Source: an uncultured Clostridia bacterium (lineage in GTDB: Bacteria; Bacillota; Clostridia; Peptostreptococcales; Anaerovoracaceae). From it: 64,000 nt of DNA. The notes under the pieces were generated by a model. The model saw only the letters and a list, made by a program, of their open reading frames with translations. It was not told where the DNA came from and did no database searches. Positions 26,149 through 35,628 of this stretch are shown piece after piece. The position numbers were made by a program, and so were the translations under genes. The stretch lies in NCBI GenBank assembly GCA_934281605.1, contig CAKQXD010000003.1, forward strand, positions 165,029-229,028, in the 5' to 3' direction. Positions within the stretch are counted from its first letter, which is position 1; every line of letters begins with the position of its first letter.

Positions 26149-28218
26149 CTATTCCTTATAGTCACATTCGCTGTTGGAGCAGGCATATTTATGTTCTTTT
26201 GTCTTCTTCTCTACCAGCAAAGAACCGCATTTCGGGCACTTCTTATCGACAGGCTTGTTCCAGTAAGACTGTGTACAGTCCGGATAGCCGCTGCACCCAT
26301 AAAATACTCTTCCCCTCTTGCTGCGCCGCATGACGATGTCTTTGCCGCACTTCGGACACTTGACATCAACACTCTGCACGATCGGCTTGGTGTTCTTGCA
26401 CTCCGGATATCCGGTACATGCTGCAAAAGCTCCGAAACGTCCATGTTTGACAGCCATCGGCTTGCCGCATTTCTCACAGGTCTCTCCCGTCAGCTCCACT
26501 TCGAATTCCACCTTCTGGATCTCTTCTTCTGCAACATCCAGCTCTTTCTTGAAATCGCCGTAGAAATCTTCGATAACGCTCTTCCAGCGAACGCCCTTCG
26601 CTTCGATATCATCCAGATTTTCTTCCATCTGAGCCGTGAAGCCTGTATCGACGATTTCCTTGAAATAGTGCTGCATCATATCGATGACGATAAATCCCAG
26701 ATCGGTAGGAACCAGCGATTTCTTGTCCTTGGTCACGTATTTACGATCCATAAGAGTTGCCACGATCGGTGCATACGTACTCGGACGGCCGATGTCCTTG
26801 TCTTCCAGATCCTTGACTAGACTGGCTTCTGTAAATCTAGCAGGCGGCTGTGTAAAGTTCTGCACACCTTCCACTTTAATAAGATCCAGCTGTTCTCTCT
26901 TGTCCAGATGAGGCAGAAGCTTGTTTTCCTCTCCATCCTTCGTCTGCTGATACACTCTCAGGAATCCGTCAAAGACCAGCTTGGATCCCGTTGCCTTGAA
27001 CAGATAGTCCCCGTTACTGATCCCTGCATTAACTGCCTTGAACCGGGCAGGAGCCATCTGGCTTGCCAAAAAGCGATTCCAGATCAGCTTATAGAGCTTG
27101 TACTGATCCTTTGACAGGGAATCTTTGATTTCCTCAGGATCCAGCTCGATATGGCTGGGGCGGATCGCTTCATGGGCATCCTGTACGTCGCCCTTCCGGT
27201 TCTTATATACATTATCGGAATAGTATTCCTCTCCCATCTTTTTGAGGATATACTCCCGGGCCTGTGCTTTAGCTTCATCGGAAATACGAACCGAGTCGGT
27301 TCTGATGTAGGATACCAGACCGATCGTTCCATGTCCCTTGATTTCAATACCTTCATAAAGCTGCTGCGCCACCATCATGGTCTTTCTCGTGGAAAAATTC
27401 ACCTTGTTGGCAGCGTCCTGCTGCATGCTGCTGGTCGTAAACGGAGCCGGCGCCTTACGCATACGGTCTTTCTCATCCAGCGAACTTACGATATATGGAT
27501 TCTTCTTCAGCTCTGCCAGAATAGCATCGTTCTGTTCCTTATTATCTATAGAAAACTTTTTCCCCTGATGCTCTGCCAGCTTAGCTGTAAAGACCTTGTC
27601 CTTCTTGAAGTCCGCGTTGATGATCCAGTATTCTTCCGGCTTGAAGTTCTTGATCTCATTTTCGCGATCACAGATGATCTTCAGTGCCGCCGACTGTACA
27701 CGCCCTGCACTCAGACCTCTTCTGACTTTTCGCCACAGAAGCGGACTGATCTGGTAGCCTACCAGACGGTCCAGCACCCGGCGCGCCTGCTGCGCATCCA
27801 CCAGATTGATATCGATCGGTCTCGGATGCTTGATTGCTTCCTTGATCGCCTTGGATGTGATCTCGTTAAACACGATCCTGCACGGGGTATCCTGATCGAT
27901 CCCCAATAAAAAAGCTAAATGCCAAGAGATGGCTTCTCCCTCTCTATCCGGGTCGGTTGCCAGATAGACTTTAGAAGCATTCTTGGCTTCTTTTTTCAGT
28001 TCTTTGATGATATCTCCCTTCCCGCGGATGGAGATGTATTGAGGTTCAAAGTCGTTATCAACGTCGATTCCCAGCTTGCTTTTAGGCAGATCCCTCACGT
28101 GACCGACTGAAGCGATCACCTTGTAGCGGCTTCCCAAAAACTTTCCTATGGTCTTGGCCTTCGATGGAGATTCCACAATCACCAGAATTTTTTTCGCTTT
28201 GGCTTTTGCTGTGGCCAT
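26149..28218 (-). CDS. topA: DNA topoisomerase I
   Basis: Relaxes negative supercoils. The 689-residue type IA enzyme has a basic N-terminal tail, the TOPRIM domain (VIVESPSKAKTIGKFLG, ATDPDREGEAISWHL), the active-site Tyr in LVSYIRTDSVRIS near residue 305, and three C-terminal zinc ribbons: CEKCGKPM..CTGYPEC, CPKCGKDI..CSGYPDC and CPKCGSLL..CSNSEC. Length and order are normal. AAAGGAGG precedes the ATG. It lies between dprA and hslV, as in Bacillus, but trmFO and the xerC-like codV that usually follow are absent. Confidence 0.97.
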   Translation of the reverse strand: MATAKAKAKKILVIVESPSKAKTIGKFLGSRYKVIASVGHVRDLPKSKLGIDVDNDFEPQYISIRGKGDIIKELKKEAKNASKVYLATDPDREGEAISWHLAFLLGIDQDTPCRIVFNEITSKAIKEAIKHPRPIDINLVDAQQARRVLDRLVGYQISPLLWRKVRRGLSAGRVQSAALKIICDRENEIKNFKPEEYWIINADFKKDKVFTAKLAEHQGKKFSIDNKEQNDAILAELKKNPYIVSSLDEKDRMRKAPAPFTTSSMQQDAANKVNFSTRKTMMVAQQLYEGIEIKGHGTIGLVSYIRTDSVRISDEAKAQAREYILKKMGEEYYSDNVYKNRKGDVQDAHEAIRPSHIELDPEEIKDSLSKDQYKLYKLIWNRFLASQMAPARFKAVNAGISNGDYLFKATGSKLVFDGFLRVYQQTKDGEENKLLPHLDKREQLDLIKVEGVQNFTQPPARFTEASLVKDLEDKDIGRPSTYAPIVATLMDRKYVTKDKKSLVPTDLGFIVIDMMQHYFKEIVDTGFTAQMEENLDDIEAKGVRWKSVIEDFYGDFKKELDVAEEEIQKVEFEVELTGETCEKCGKPMAVKHGRFGAFAACTGYPECKNTKPIVQSVDVKCPKCGKDIVMRRSKRGRVFYGCSGYPDCTQSYWNKPVDKKCPKCGSLLVEKKTKEHKYACSNSECDYKE

Positions 28219-28262
28219 GAATCTTCCTCCTTTAACAAACGTACTTTTACTTCTAATATCTG

Positions 28263-28290
28263 ATTATAGTCTATTTTCAATCTTTTGCAA
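28263..28290 (-). promoter_or_regulatory. Predicted promoter of topA-hslVU
   Basis: TTGCAA and a perfect TATAAT separated by 16 bases on the minus strand; the -35 overlaps the last codons of dprA, 45 bases upstream of topA. Confidence 0.6.
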
Positions 28291-29164
28291 TAAAAATTTT
28301 TCCCATGGCGGAAAAAACGACACCCTTCATTTCCATGACGATTGCCAGATTTCCCACTTCGTTTACCGGCTTTTTCAGATAAAACGACAGCTGATCCAGA
28401 GACAGTTCCCCATGGCTGCAAAGAAGATCGTATAACTGCTGCTCCTCGTCGCCAAGCAGCCGTTTTGCCTCCTGTTCCGGCAGAGAAGAAAGACCTGCTG
28501 CCTCCAGAAGATCCTGCACTCCCGTCAGCACCAGAGCTCCTTCCCGGATCAGTTTGTTGCTTCCCAGATTGTATTCGCTGTCGATATTCCCCGGCACCAC
28601 CGCAACGTCTCTGCCCTGATCCGCCGCCATCTCCGCCGTAATCAGAGCTCCGCTCCTGTTTCCCGCCTGGATCACCACAGTTAAAGGCGACAGTCCGCTG
28701 ATGATCCGGTTCCGCTGTGGAAAAGAATATCGCTGTGCCCGCGTCCCCGGAGGATATTCCGACAGAAGGATGCCATTTTCTTCTATCTTCTTTTTTAACA
28801 CATGATTCTGCGCCGGATAGCAGATGTCCAGTCCGCACGCCAGCACGGCTGTCGTCTTTCCTTTTTCCTGCAAAGACCCCTCATGGGCACAGGTATCGAT
28901 GCCCAGTGCCATGCCGCTTACCACGGTCACATCCCGCTGTCCCAGCTTTTTCCCGAAGCCATAAGCCGTGCTCCTGCCGTACTGAGTGGTCTTTCGCGAC
29001 CCTACGATGGAAACGCACTTTCCCTTCAGGATATTCGGCGTTCCAATATAATACAGCGTCCCGGGAAAGTCTCGTATTTCTTTCAGGAGCGCCGGATACT
29101 CCGGCCGTCCCGGGGACATGGTCTGGATCCGCTCCAGCCTCTCTTTTTGCTGCTTATCTGCCAT
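28277..29164 (-). CDS. dprA: DNA processing protein DprA
   Basis: DprA loads RecA on incoming single-stranded DNA during transformation. The 295-residue protein has the Rossmann-fold core: VSIVGSRKTTQYG, VTVVSGMALGIDTCAHEG, TAVLACGLDICYPAQN, LLSEYPPGT, FPQRNRIISGLS, VIQAGNRSGALITAEMAADQGRDVAVVPG, and a C-terminal winged helix. It overlaps the yifB stop by 11 bases. Together with yifB (ComM-like) it suggests natural competence functions, although no comE or comG genes are visible here. Confidence 0.95.
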   Translation of the reverse strand: MADKQQKERLERIQTMSPGRPEYPALLKEIRDFPGTLYYIGTPNILKGKCVSIVGSRKTTQYGRSTAYGFGKKLGQRDVTVVSGMALGIDTCAHEGSLQEKGKTTAVLACGLDICYPAQNHVLKKKIEENGILLSEYPPGTRAQRYSFPQRNRIISGLSPLTVVIQAGNRSGALITAEMAADQGRDVAVVPGNIDSEYNLGSNKLIREGALVLTGVQDLLEAAGLSSLPEQEAKRLLGDEEQQLYDLLCSHGELSLDQLSFYLKKPVNEVGNLAIVMEMKGVVFSAMGKIFIAKD

Positions 29165-30689
29165 AACTGCCCTGTTCCTTTTCTATCACGCGAAACTGCA
29201 GCGCTTCCGCAGCTTCCTCCACTCCGATTTCTTCTTTTTCCTTGAGATCCGCAATGGTCCTGGCGATCTTGCAGAGTTTCCTATAAGCCCTCATGGTCAG
29301 TCCCAGCTTCCCGTATGCCTGCTGCAGAAGTACCTCCGCCTCCTTTTCCAGCGTGCAGTACCGCGCGATACCGTTCTCGTCCAGCCGTCCGTTCTCCCGG
29401 CACGAAAGACCTTGATATCGCTTTTCCTGGATCCGGCGTGCCGCTATGACCTGCTTTCGCATCTGTTTCGAGGTCAGTCCCCGCTGCAAAGGCCTTTGCA
29501 GCAGCTCCCCTTCTGAAACCTGCGGCACTCTGACGTGCATATCGATCCGGTCAGAGAAGGGACCAGTCAGCTTCCTTAAATGGCTGCTGATCTGCGCAGC
29601 GGAACAGGTGCAGGGCTGCTTCTCGTCCCAGAGATGACCGCACTTGCACGGATTGGCTGCCGCCACGATCATGACCTGAGAAGGAAACCGGATTTCTTCC
29701 ATATTCCGGTTCAACCGGATAAATCCGTCCTCTACCGGTTGACGCATAGCGTCAATGGCCCGACTCTCAAATTCCCCCAGCTCATCTAAGAACAACACGC
29801 CCCTGTGAGCCAGGGAAAGCTCTCCCGGTCTGGGTTTCTGCCCACCGCCAATAAGTCCTGCCGCAGAAATGCTGTGATGAGGTCTGCGAAACGGTCTTTC
29901 CCGGATCACCGGATCCTCCTCCGGGAGCATGCCTGCTACACTGTAGATCCCCGTCAGCTCCAGCTGCTCCTCATAGGTCAGCTGCGGCAAAATAGAGGGT
30001 ACCCTGCCAGCCATCATGGTTTTCCCGCAGCCGGGACCGCCTATCAGCAGGATCCCGTGATTGCCTGCCGCAGCAATAAGCAGTGCCCGCTTCACCGCTT
30101 CCTGCCCGATGACCTGAGAAAAGTCCAGTCCGTCAGGTTTCCTGTCGGCGAGTTTCTTCCTTATATATGGGGACCGCTCCTGCGGGTTTTCGAGGCAACG
30201 GACTGCCTGCATCAGATCCGAGACCGGAATGAGATCAACATCTCCCAGTACCGCCGCTTCTTCACAGTTTGCCAGCGGGAGCACGATGTGTTTTGCACCG
30301 GATTTTCTAGCACACAAAGCCAGCGGTAAAGCTCCCCGGATCGGATTGATCTTCCCGTCCAGCGAAAGTTCTCCGAAGAACGCCGTGTCCTGAAGCTGCA
30401 TCCCATTCTCCATCCCTAGCATCAGGATCCCCAAAGCAATAGGCAAATCAAAATGACTGCCTTCCTTGGGCTTGCCTGCAGGAGATAAATTGACCGTGAC
30501 CTTTTCCCGCGGGAACTGGTATCCCGAGTTGAGGATCGCCGGACGGATCCTGCTAAATGCTTCTTTAATGGTGGTATCGGCAAGACCCACGATCTGAAAG
30601 CCCGGAAGCCCCCGGTGCACATCCGTCTCCACCGTAACAGGGTATCCGTCCACACCCCGTAAAGACGCTGTTTTGATTTTCGTCAGCAT
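29154..30689 (-). CDS. YifB/ComM family Mg-chelatase-like AAA+ ATPase
   Basis: ComM-type helicases promote branch migration during transformation. The 511-residue protein has an N-terminal Lon-like S5 domain (SRIRPAILNSGYQFPREKVTVNLSPAGKPKEGSHFDLPIAL region), Walker A GGPGCGKTMMAGR at about residue 218, HRGVLFLDELGEF (Walker B), NPCKCGHLWDEKQPCTC cysteines and a C-terminal Mg-chelatase lid domain. AAGGAGGG precedes the ATG. It sits between yraN and dprA, a common arrangement. Confidence 0.93.
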   Translation of the reverse strand: MLTKIKTASLRGVDGYPVTVETDVHRGLPGFQIVGLADTTIKEAFSRIRPAILNSGYQFPREKVTVNLSPAGKPKEGSHFDLPIALGILMLGMENGMQLQDTAFFGELSLDGKINPIRGALPLALCARKSGAKHIVLPLANCEEAAVLGDVDLIPVSDLMQAVRCLENPQERSPYIRKKLADRKPDGLDFSQVIGQEAVKRALLIAAAGNHGILLIGGPGCGKTMMAGRVPSILPQLTYEEQLELTGIYSVAGMLPEEDPVIRERPFRRPHHSISAAGLIGGGQKPRPGELSLAHRGVLFLDELGEFESRAIDAMRQPVEDGFIRLNRNMEEIRFPSQVMIVAAANPCKCGHLWDEKQPCTCSAAQISSHLRKLTGPFSDRIDMHVRVPQVSEGELLQRPLQRGLTSKQMRKQVIAARRIQEKRYQGLSCRENGRLDENGIARYCTLEKEAEVLLQQAYGKLGLTMRAYRKLCKIARTIADLKEKEEIGVEEAAEALQFRVIEKEQGSYGR

Positions 30690-30704
30690 GGCATCCTCCC
30701 TCCT

Positions 30705-31034
30705 TTAAAACGCATCCCGGATCTGCTCCAGAGTCACTTCTACCACGTGAAATCGCACATCGTCGTAAAACGATCCACAGTTTCGCAAATACTGACTGGC
30801 CGTCCTTTGGATATGCTGTATTTTCTCCGGTCCCACAGCCTCACAAGGCCTGCCGTAACGATAATTTCTCCTGGTTTTTACTTCGATAAAATTCACCTCA
30901 CTGCCCCTCGCTGCGATCAAGTCGATCTCTCCCGTCCTGCAGCGATAATTCCGTTCCAGAATCTCATAGCCTTCCATCTGCAAAAGCTCCGCAGCGGCCC
31001 GCTCTCCGATCCCGCCTAATTCTCTGTTTCCCAT
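30705..31034 (-). CDS. YraN/UPF0102 endonuclease-like protein
   Basis: The 109-residue protein belongs to UPF0102, a small Holliday-junction-resolvase-like nuclease fold of unproven function. Visible motifs are GERAAAELLQMEGYEILERNYRCRTGEIDLIA and VNFIEVKTRRNYRYGRP, with the Glu-Asp-Glu-x-Lys nuclease pattern. The ATG at 31034 has AAAGGGAAA upstream; an open frame to 31112 lacks a ribosome-binding site. It opens the yraN-yifB-dprA operon. rnhB, often next to it, is missing. Confidence 0.92.
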   Translation of the reverse strand: MGNRELGGIGERAAAELLQMEGYEILERNYRCRTGEIDLIAARGSEVNFIEVKTRRNYRYGRPCEAVGPEKIQHIQRTASQYLRNCGSFYDDVRFHVVEVTLEQIRDAF

Positions 31035-31115
31035 ATTTTTTCCCTTTCCTTTTTGTATTTTCCATTTTGTGGTATGTAAATATATGATAATATACCATTT
31101 ATTTCCTGTCAAGTG

Positions 31116-31152
31116 TAAAAAGACGCCCTGGAGACTTTTTTGACTCCAGGGC
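31116..31152 (-). terminator. Terminator of the HAD/MBL operon
   Basis: GCCCTGGAGTC-type stem with loop of A residues and complement, followed by a T-run on the minus strand, 30 bases after the HAD gene stop. Confidence 0.85.
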
Positions 31153-31179
31153 TTACTGCTTCTGTTTTACATATGTGAT

Positions 31180-32007
31180 TTATACATCCAATACGAATTT
31201 TTCCACAGCTTCTCCCACACCGTCATGATCGTTATCACTGGTGATGTAGTCAGCGATGGCTTTGACCTCTTCCTCGCCATTACCCATGACCACTGCGATC
31301 CCTGCTTCTTTCAGCATGGCCATATCGTTGGGACTGTCCCCCGCCGCCAGCATTTCGTCCTTGTGGACTCCCAGCAGCCTGCCCAGCTGGCGCAGTGCTT
31401 CCGCCTTGCTGGTTGTCGGCCCGCCGATTTCCATATTGTTTTTAAACGATGTCGTGATCGTAGCATTTGGTAAGGTCAGCAACATTTCCCGCAGAGCGGG
31501 TTTGCACGATACATCTTCAAAATTGACGTTGATGTTTTCCACGTGCTCCCTGTGTTCCAGCAGAAAACCGCAAAGATCCTCGATAGGATTTCTCGTGTCC
31601 AGAATATAATTGACGTCCCGGAAACTCCTTCCCGTTTTCTTGACATGATCATAGTATTCTTTTTCTATATAAGCCTTTCCGCCAATAAAGCCCTCCAGAA
31701 TATAATCCGTGTCTTTCAGCATCTCCACCGCCGCTTCCACCGTGCCCGGATCCAGGCAGTTTTCATAAAAGATCTCATTCTTTTCCAGATCCGTGATAGC
31801 CGCTCCGTTAGACGTCAGCATATATCGGATGGCGTGGATGTCAAACACGTCCTTTGGCAGTGCTGCAAACGGTCTTCCTGTCGCCACGACAATATGTACT
31901 CCCTTCTCAGCAGCAGCCTCCAGAGCCTTCCGCGTGCGCTCGCTTATATGCTTTGCAGAATTCAACGTGGTACCGTCCAGATCCAGTGCGATCAGCTTGA
32001 TACTCAT
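31180..32007 (-). CDS. Cof-type HAD-superfamily phosphatase
   Basis: The 275-residue protein is a Cof-subfamily HAD hydrolase that probably dephosphorylates sugar phosphates or cofactors such as flavin or pyridoxal phosphate; substrate cannot be read from sequence. Motif I is ALDLDGTTLNS, motif II VVATGRPF, motif III includes TSKAEALRQLGRLLG and motif IV GDSPNDMAML. The ATG at 32007 has AAAGGAGG upstream and overlaps the stop of the metallo-beta-lactamase gene by four bases (ATGA), so the two are coupled. Confidence 0.92.
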   Translation of the reverse strand: MSIKLIALDLDGTTLNSAKHISERTRKALEAAAEKGVHIVVATGRPFAALPKDVFDIHAIRYMLTSNGAAITDLEKNEIFYENCLDPGTVEAAVEMLKDTDYILEGFIGGKAYIEKEYYDHVKKTGRSFRDVNYILDTRNPIEDLCGFLLEHREHVENINVNFEDVSCKPALREMLLTLPNATITTSFKNNMEIGGPTTSKAEALRQLGRLLGVHKDEMLAAGDSPNDMAMLKEAGIAVVMGNGEEEVKAIADYITSDNDHDGVGEAVEKFVLDV

Positions 32008-32606
32008 TTGTTTGCCTCCTTTACTACATCCAGAAACTCCGTATTGATCTGCCGCACTTTTTTCATGGTGCATCCGTCCCCGTGGCCCGGATAGATGAAG
32101 ATGTCATTGCTCCAGGTATTGATCTTGTCCAGGATGCTCCGCTCCATCTGCGCCGGTGATCCGTCCTCGAAGTCCGTTCTGCCGATGTCCACATTGAAGA
32201 TAGTATCGCCTGTAAACACCACCTTGCTCTTTTCCGAAAAATAGCAGACGCCGCCTTTCGTGTGACCCGGTGTATGGATCACCTTGATGGTCTCGTCATC
32301 CAGATCGATGGTGTCGCCGTCCTCCAGATATACATCCACCCTGCCCCGGTACTGATCGCAGTCCGCCGTGTGCATGAATACGGGAGCATCGTAGCGAGCC
32401 TGCAGCTTCTCCACGGCGCCCACGTGATCGTAGTGATGGTGTGTCAGAAGAATGCCCTTTAAATGAAGCTGATGTTTGTCGATACACTCCTCGAATACCC
32501 GGTGATTGTAGCCCGGATCGATGACGTAGCAGTTTCCACCGTCCTTCTGATATATGACATAGCCGTTGCTTTCCAGCATACCGCCGATAAATCGCTCTAT
32601 TTTCAT
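32004..32606 (-). CDS. Metallo-beta-lactamase fold hydrolase (glyoxalase II-like)
   Basis: The 200-residue protein has the dinuclear zinc motifs THHHYDHVGA (about residues 55-64), HTPGHTKGG, FTGDTIF and YPGHGDG, in the compact glyoxalase II-like group found in many Firmicutes. The natural substrate, probably a thioester, is not known. It is transcribed with the HAD phosphatase and diverges from trkA. Confidence 0.9.
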   Translation of the reverse strand: MKIERFIGGMLESNGYVIYQKDGGNCYVIDPGYNHRVFEECIDKHQLHLKGILLTHHHYDHVGAVEKLQARYDAPVFMHTADCDQYRGRVDVYLEDGDTIDLDDETIKVIHTPGHTKGGVCYFSEKSKVVFTGDTIFNVDIGRTDFEDGSPAQMERSILDKINTWSNDIFIYPGHGDGCTMKKVRQINTEFLDVVKEANK

Positions 32607-32686
32607 GCAAATTCCTCTTTTCTGCTTACTTTTAGTCTTTTTCTGCCACTATTTTAATCTATTTCATGGGTTCTTGCAATTAGATA

Positions 32687-32714
32687 TTGAATTCCACGTG
32701 ATTAGTGGTAAAAT
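32687..32714 (+). promoter_or_regulatory. Predicted promoter of the trk cluster
   Basis: TTGAAT and TAAAAT separated by 16 bases, about 50 bases before trkA. A CCAC/GTGG inverted repeat lies in the spacer and could be an operator. Confidence 0.5.
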
Positions 32715-32762
32715 GATGGTGTCTGTCAATCAGCAGGCATTGTACGAAGAAAGGAATCGGAA

Positions 32763-34136
32763 ATGAAAGTTGTTATTGTAGGGGCCGGCAAACTCGGTCT
32801 CAAAGTAGCCAACACATTGCTGGGCGGAGATCACGACGTTACGATCATAGACACCAATGAAGATATTCTGCAGAAGATCAGCTCGCAGATGGATGTTATG
32901 ACCATCAACGCCAATGCGAAAGAGATCAAAGTCCTGAAACGTATCAATATCGCGTCCTACGACTTTATGATCACGACGACAGGGGACGACGAGGAGAACA
33001 TCATCATCGCATCCTTTGCCAAGAGTCTGGGCTGCAAGAAAGCGATCGCCCGTGTCCGGGATCCGGAGCACATGCAGCAGATCAGCTTTATCAAAGAAGT
33101 CATGGATATCGACCATATCGTAAACCCCGACCTGGGGATCACGGTGGAAATCTATAAATATCTGGCGGAAAAATACACCTTGAGCAACGGTATCTTTTCC
33201 AGCGGGAAAGTCTCACTCATCGAATTTTCCGTATCCCGTTTCAAAAGCCTCATCGGCGTTGAGATCCCGGAAGTCGGCAAGATCCTGCCTAATATGCTGA
33301 TCGTTGCGATTTCCCGGAACGGAAAGGTCATCATCCCCCACGGAGATACGACGATCCAGGCCGGAGACGCCCTTTACGTCATCGGAGAAAAGGAACCGAT
33401 CCTGGATCTTAACGAGAAGGTTCACGAAAAAGGAAAATACAACGACCTGCAGAAGGTCATGATCATAGGCGGCGGAAAAACCGGGTTCTACCTGGCCAGA
33501 ATGCTGTCGGAATTCGGTGCCGCAGTAAAGGTCATCGAAAAGAGCAAGGATCGCTGCCACTATCTTTCCTCTCATTTAAACGACGTTATGGTGCTCCATG
33601 GAGACGCCACCGATCTGACGCTTCTGGAAGAGGAAAATCTCAGTCAGATGGATGCCGTGGTAACAGCGACCGGTTACGATGAAGAAAACCTGCTTCTGGC
33701 ACTTACTGCCAAACAGCACGGGATCGAGGATGTTATCGCCAAGGTGAGCCGGGCAAGCTATGGAGAAATCATTTCCCGCATGGGGATCGACGTGGCATTG
33801 AACCCGCTTGATATCATCACCAGCAGCATCATCCGCTTTGTGCAGGGATCAAAGAAGATTCTTTCCTCCCAGCTTATCCAGGGACAGGCTGAGATCATGG
33901 AGATCATTGCTACGCATCACATGAAGATCCTCAACAAGCCGCTGAAAAATCTCCATCTGCCGGACGGGATCATCATTGCGGCGATCCATCGCGGCACGGA
34001 AGATGTCATTATTCCAAACGGCGACACAAGGATCCTGGAAGACGATAAAGTCATTCTTTTGAGCTTGCTGAGCGACCTGCCTTCGACAGAGACCCTTCTG
34101 CGGGACACCGGCCGAATCGGTATATTTAAAAAATAA
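32763..34136 (+). CDS. trkA: Potassium uptake regulatory subunit TrkA
   Basis: Cytoplasmic ring-forming subunit that gates TrkH channels in response to nucleotides. The 457-residue protein holds two RCK units: Rossmann folds starting VVIVGAGKLGLKVANTLL (residue 2) and VMIIGGGKTGFYLARML (about 233), each with a TrkA-C domain, the first ending IIPHGDTTIQAGDALYVIG and the second VIIPNGDTRILEDDKVILL. AAAGGA precedes the start. Two trkH genes follow with 12 and 16 base gaps, so one regulator probably serves both channels. Confidence 0.95.
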   Translation: MKVVIVGAGKLGLKVANTLLGGDHDVTIIDTNEDILQKISSQMDVMTINANAKEIKVLKRINIASYDFMITTTGDDEENIIIASFAKSLGCKKAIARVRDPEHMQQISFIKEVMDIDHIVNPDLGITVEIYKYLAEKYTLSNGIFSSGKVSLIEFSVSRFKSLIGVEIPEVGKILPNMLIVAISRNGKVIIPHGDTTIQAGDALYVIGEKEPILDLNEKVHEKGKYNDLQKVMIIGGGKTGFYLARMLSEFGAAVKVIEKSKDRCHYLSSHLNDVMVLHGDATDLTLLEEENLSQMDAVVTATGYDEENLLLALTAKQHGIEDVIAKVSRASYGEIISRMGIDVALNPLDIITSSIIRFVQGSKKILSSQLIQGQAEIMEIIATHHMKILNKPLKNLHLPDGIIIAAIHRGTEDVIIPNGDTRILEDDKVILLSLLSDLPSTETLLRDTGRIGIFKK

Positions 34137-34148
34137 TCGGGGTATGAG

Positions 34149-35612
34149 ATGAATTTAAGTTTTGCTTCAGCATTTCGAATCGTTGGTTTGATACTGGCTG
34201 TAATAGGCGGCTCCATGCTGCCTTCTTTTGTGGTATCATTGATCTACGACAACAGTTCTGTTTATATCCCGTTTCTCATCACCATGCTGTCATCTGTGGC
34301 AGCAGGTGTTTTTTTATTGAAAATATTCCAGCACGACTTCAAGACCCTTCGTGTCAAAGACGGCTTTCTTGTGGTAACGCTGTGTTGGTTTTTCTCCGCT
34401 GCGGTCGGCGCAGTACCCTTCGTTGTCACAGGGAGCATCCCAAATCCGATCGATGCGTTTTTTGAATCCTGCTCCGGATTTTCAACGACGGGAGCATCGA
34501 TCCTTACTGATGTCGAGGTACTGCCAAAGGGGATCCTGTTCTGGCGCTCCTTTACCCACTGGATCGGAGGCATGGGGATCCTGGTATTCGCTATTGCACT
34601 GATGCCTTCTCTGGGGATCAGCGGACAGAATATCGCAGTAACGGAAGCGCCCGGTCCCATCATGGACAAAACCTCGCCGCAGATGTCAAAGACAGCGAAG
34701 ACCCTTTACATCATGTATCTGATCTTTACCGTGCTGGAAGTGATCCTGCTGCTGTTTGGCGGCATGAGCCTTTTTGATGCCCTTGTCCATACGTTTGGAT
34801 CCGTCGGGACCGGAGGATTTTCTTCTTACAACGACAGTGTTGCCCATTTCAACAGCACTTATATCGAAGTCGTGATCATGGTATTCATGGTTTTATGCGG
34901 CGTCAACTTCAACTTGTATTATCTGGCGTTTAAAGACGGGATCTCTCAGTTGTTCAAAGACTCGGAATTCCGTTTCTATCTCCTGATATTTGGAGTGTCT
35001 GCGCTTATGATCGCAACCGTCCTGTTTGTTACCGGCAAGAACGATTCCATCGGAGGTTCAGCAGTCGATGCGGCCTTTCAGACCGCTTCCATCCTGACTA
35101 CTACAGGATATATGAGTTCCGACTATGAAGCCTGGCCTTTCATCTGCCAGATGGTTCTGTTCTTCCTTATGATCGTCGGCGGATGCTCGTCTTCCACAAG
35201 CGGCGGTCTGAAGGCGATCCGGATCCTCATCATCAGCAAGCTGATCCGGCGAGGGATTTCCCTTCGCCTTCACCCTAATGTGATCGAAACCGTAAAACTG
35301 GATGGCAAGACACTGCAGGGAGATACGGTAAGTTCTATCGCAAACCACTTTTTCCTGTACATCCTGATGGTATTCGCCGGAACATTTTTGATCTCGTTCG
35401 AAAATGAGAGTCTGATCACGTCCCTGTCTTCTGTTGTGACATGTCTGGGAAATGTAGGACCTGGATTCGGATCCATAGGGCCAACGGAAAACTTCGCGCA
35501 TCTGACGCTTTTTTCCAAAGGGATCCTCTCCGTATACATGCTGGCCGGAAGACTGGAGCTTTATCCGCTGTTTATCCTACTGACTCCGCGCTTCTGGAAC
35601 CAGGATTATTAA
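34149..35612 (+). CDS. trkH: Potassium channel subunit TrkH (first copy)
   Basis: Membrane potassium translocation subunit. The 487-residue protein has about ten hydrophobic segments and four selectivity-filter loops: GFSTTGASI, GSVGTGGFSSY, LTTTGYMSSDYEAWP and GNVGPGFGSIG, all of canonical type. WIGGMGILVFAIALMP is the family hallmark. It is followed by a second trkH that is clearly paralogous but different in its filters. Confidence 0.94.
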   Translation: MNLSFASAFRIVGLILAVIGGSMLPSFVVSLIYDNSSVYIPFLITMLSSVAAGVFLLKIFQHDFKTLRVKDGFLVVTLCWFFSAAVGAVPFVVTGSIPNPIDAFFESCSGFSTTGASILTDVEVLPKGILFWRSFTHWIGGMGILVFAIALMPSLGISGQNIAVTEAPGPIMDKTSPQMSKTAKTLYIMYLIFTVLEVILLLFGGMSLFDALVHTFGSVGTGGFSSYNDSVAHFNSTYIEVVIMVFMVLCGVNFNLYYLAFKDGISQLFKDSEFRFYLLIFGVSALMIATVLFVTGKNDSIGGSAVDAAFQTASILTTTGYMSSDYEAWPFICQMVLFFLMIVGGCSSSTSGGLKAIRILIISKLIRRGISLRLHPNVIETVKLDGKTLQGDTVSSIANHFFLYILMVFAGTFLISFENESLITSLSSVVTCLGNVGPGFGSIGPTENFAHLTLFSKGILSVYMLAGRLELYPLFILLTPRFWNQDY

Positions 35613-35628
35613 GGGAGGTGACTATTTG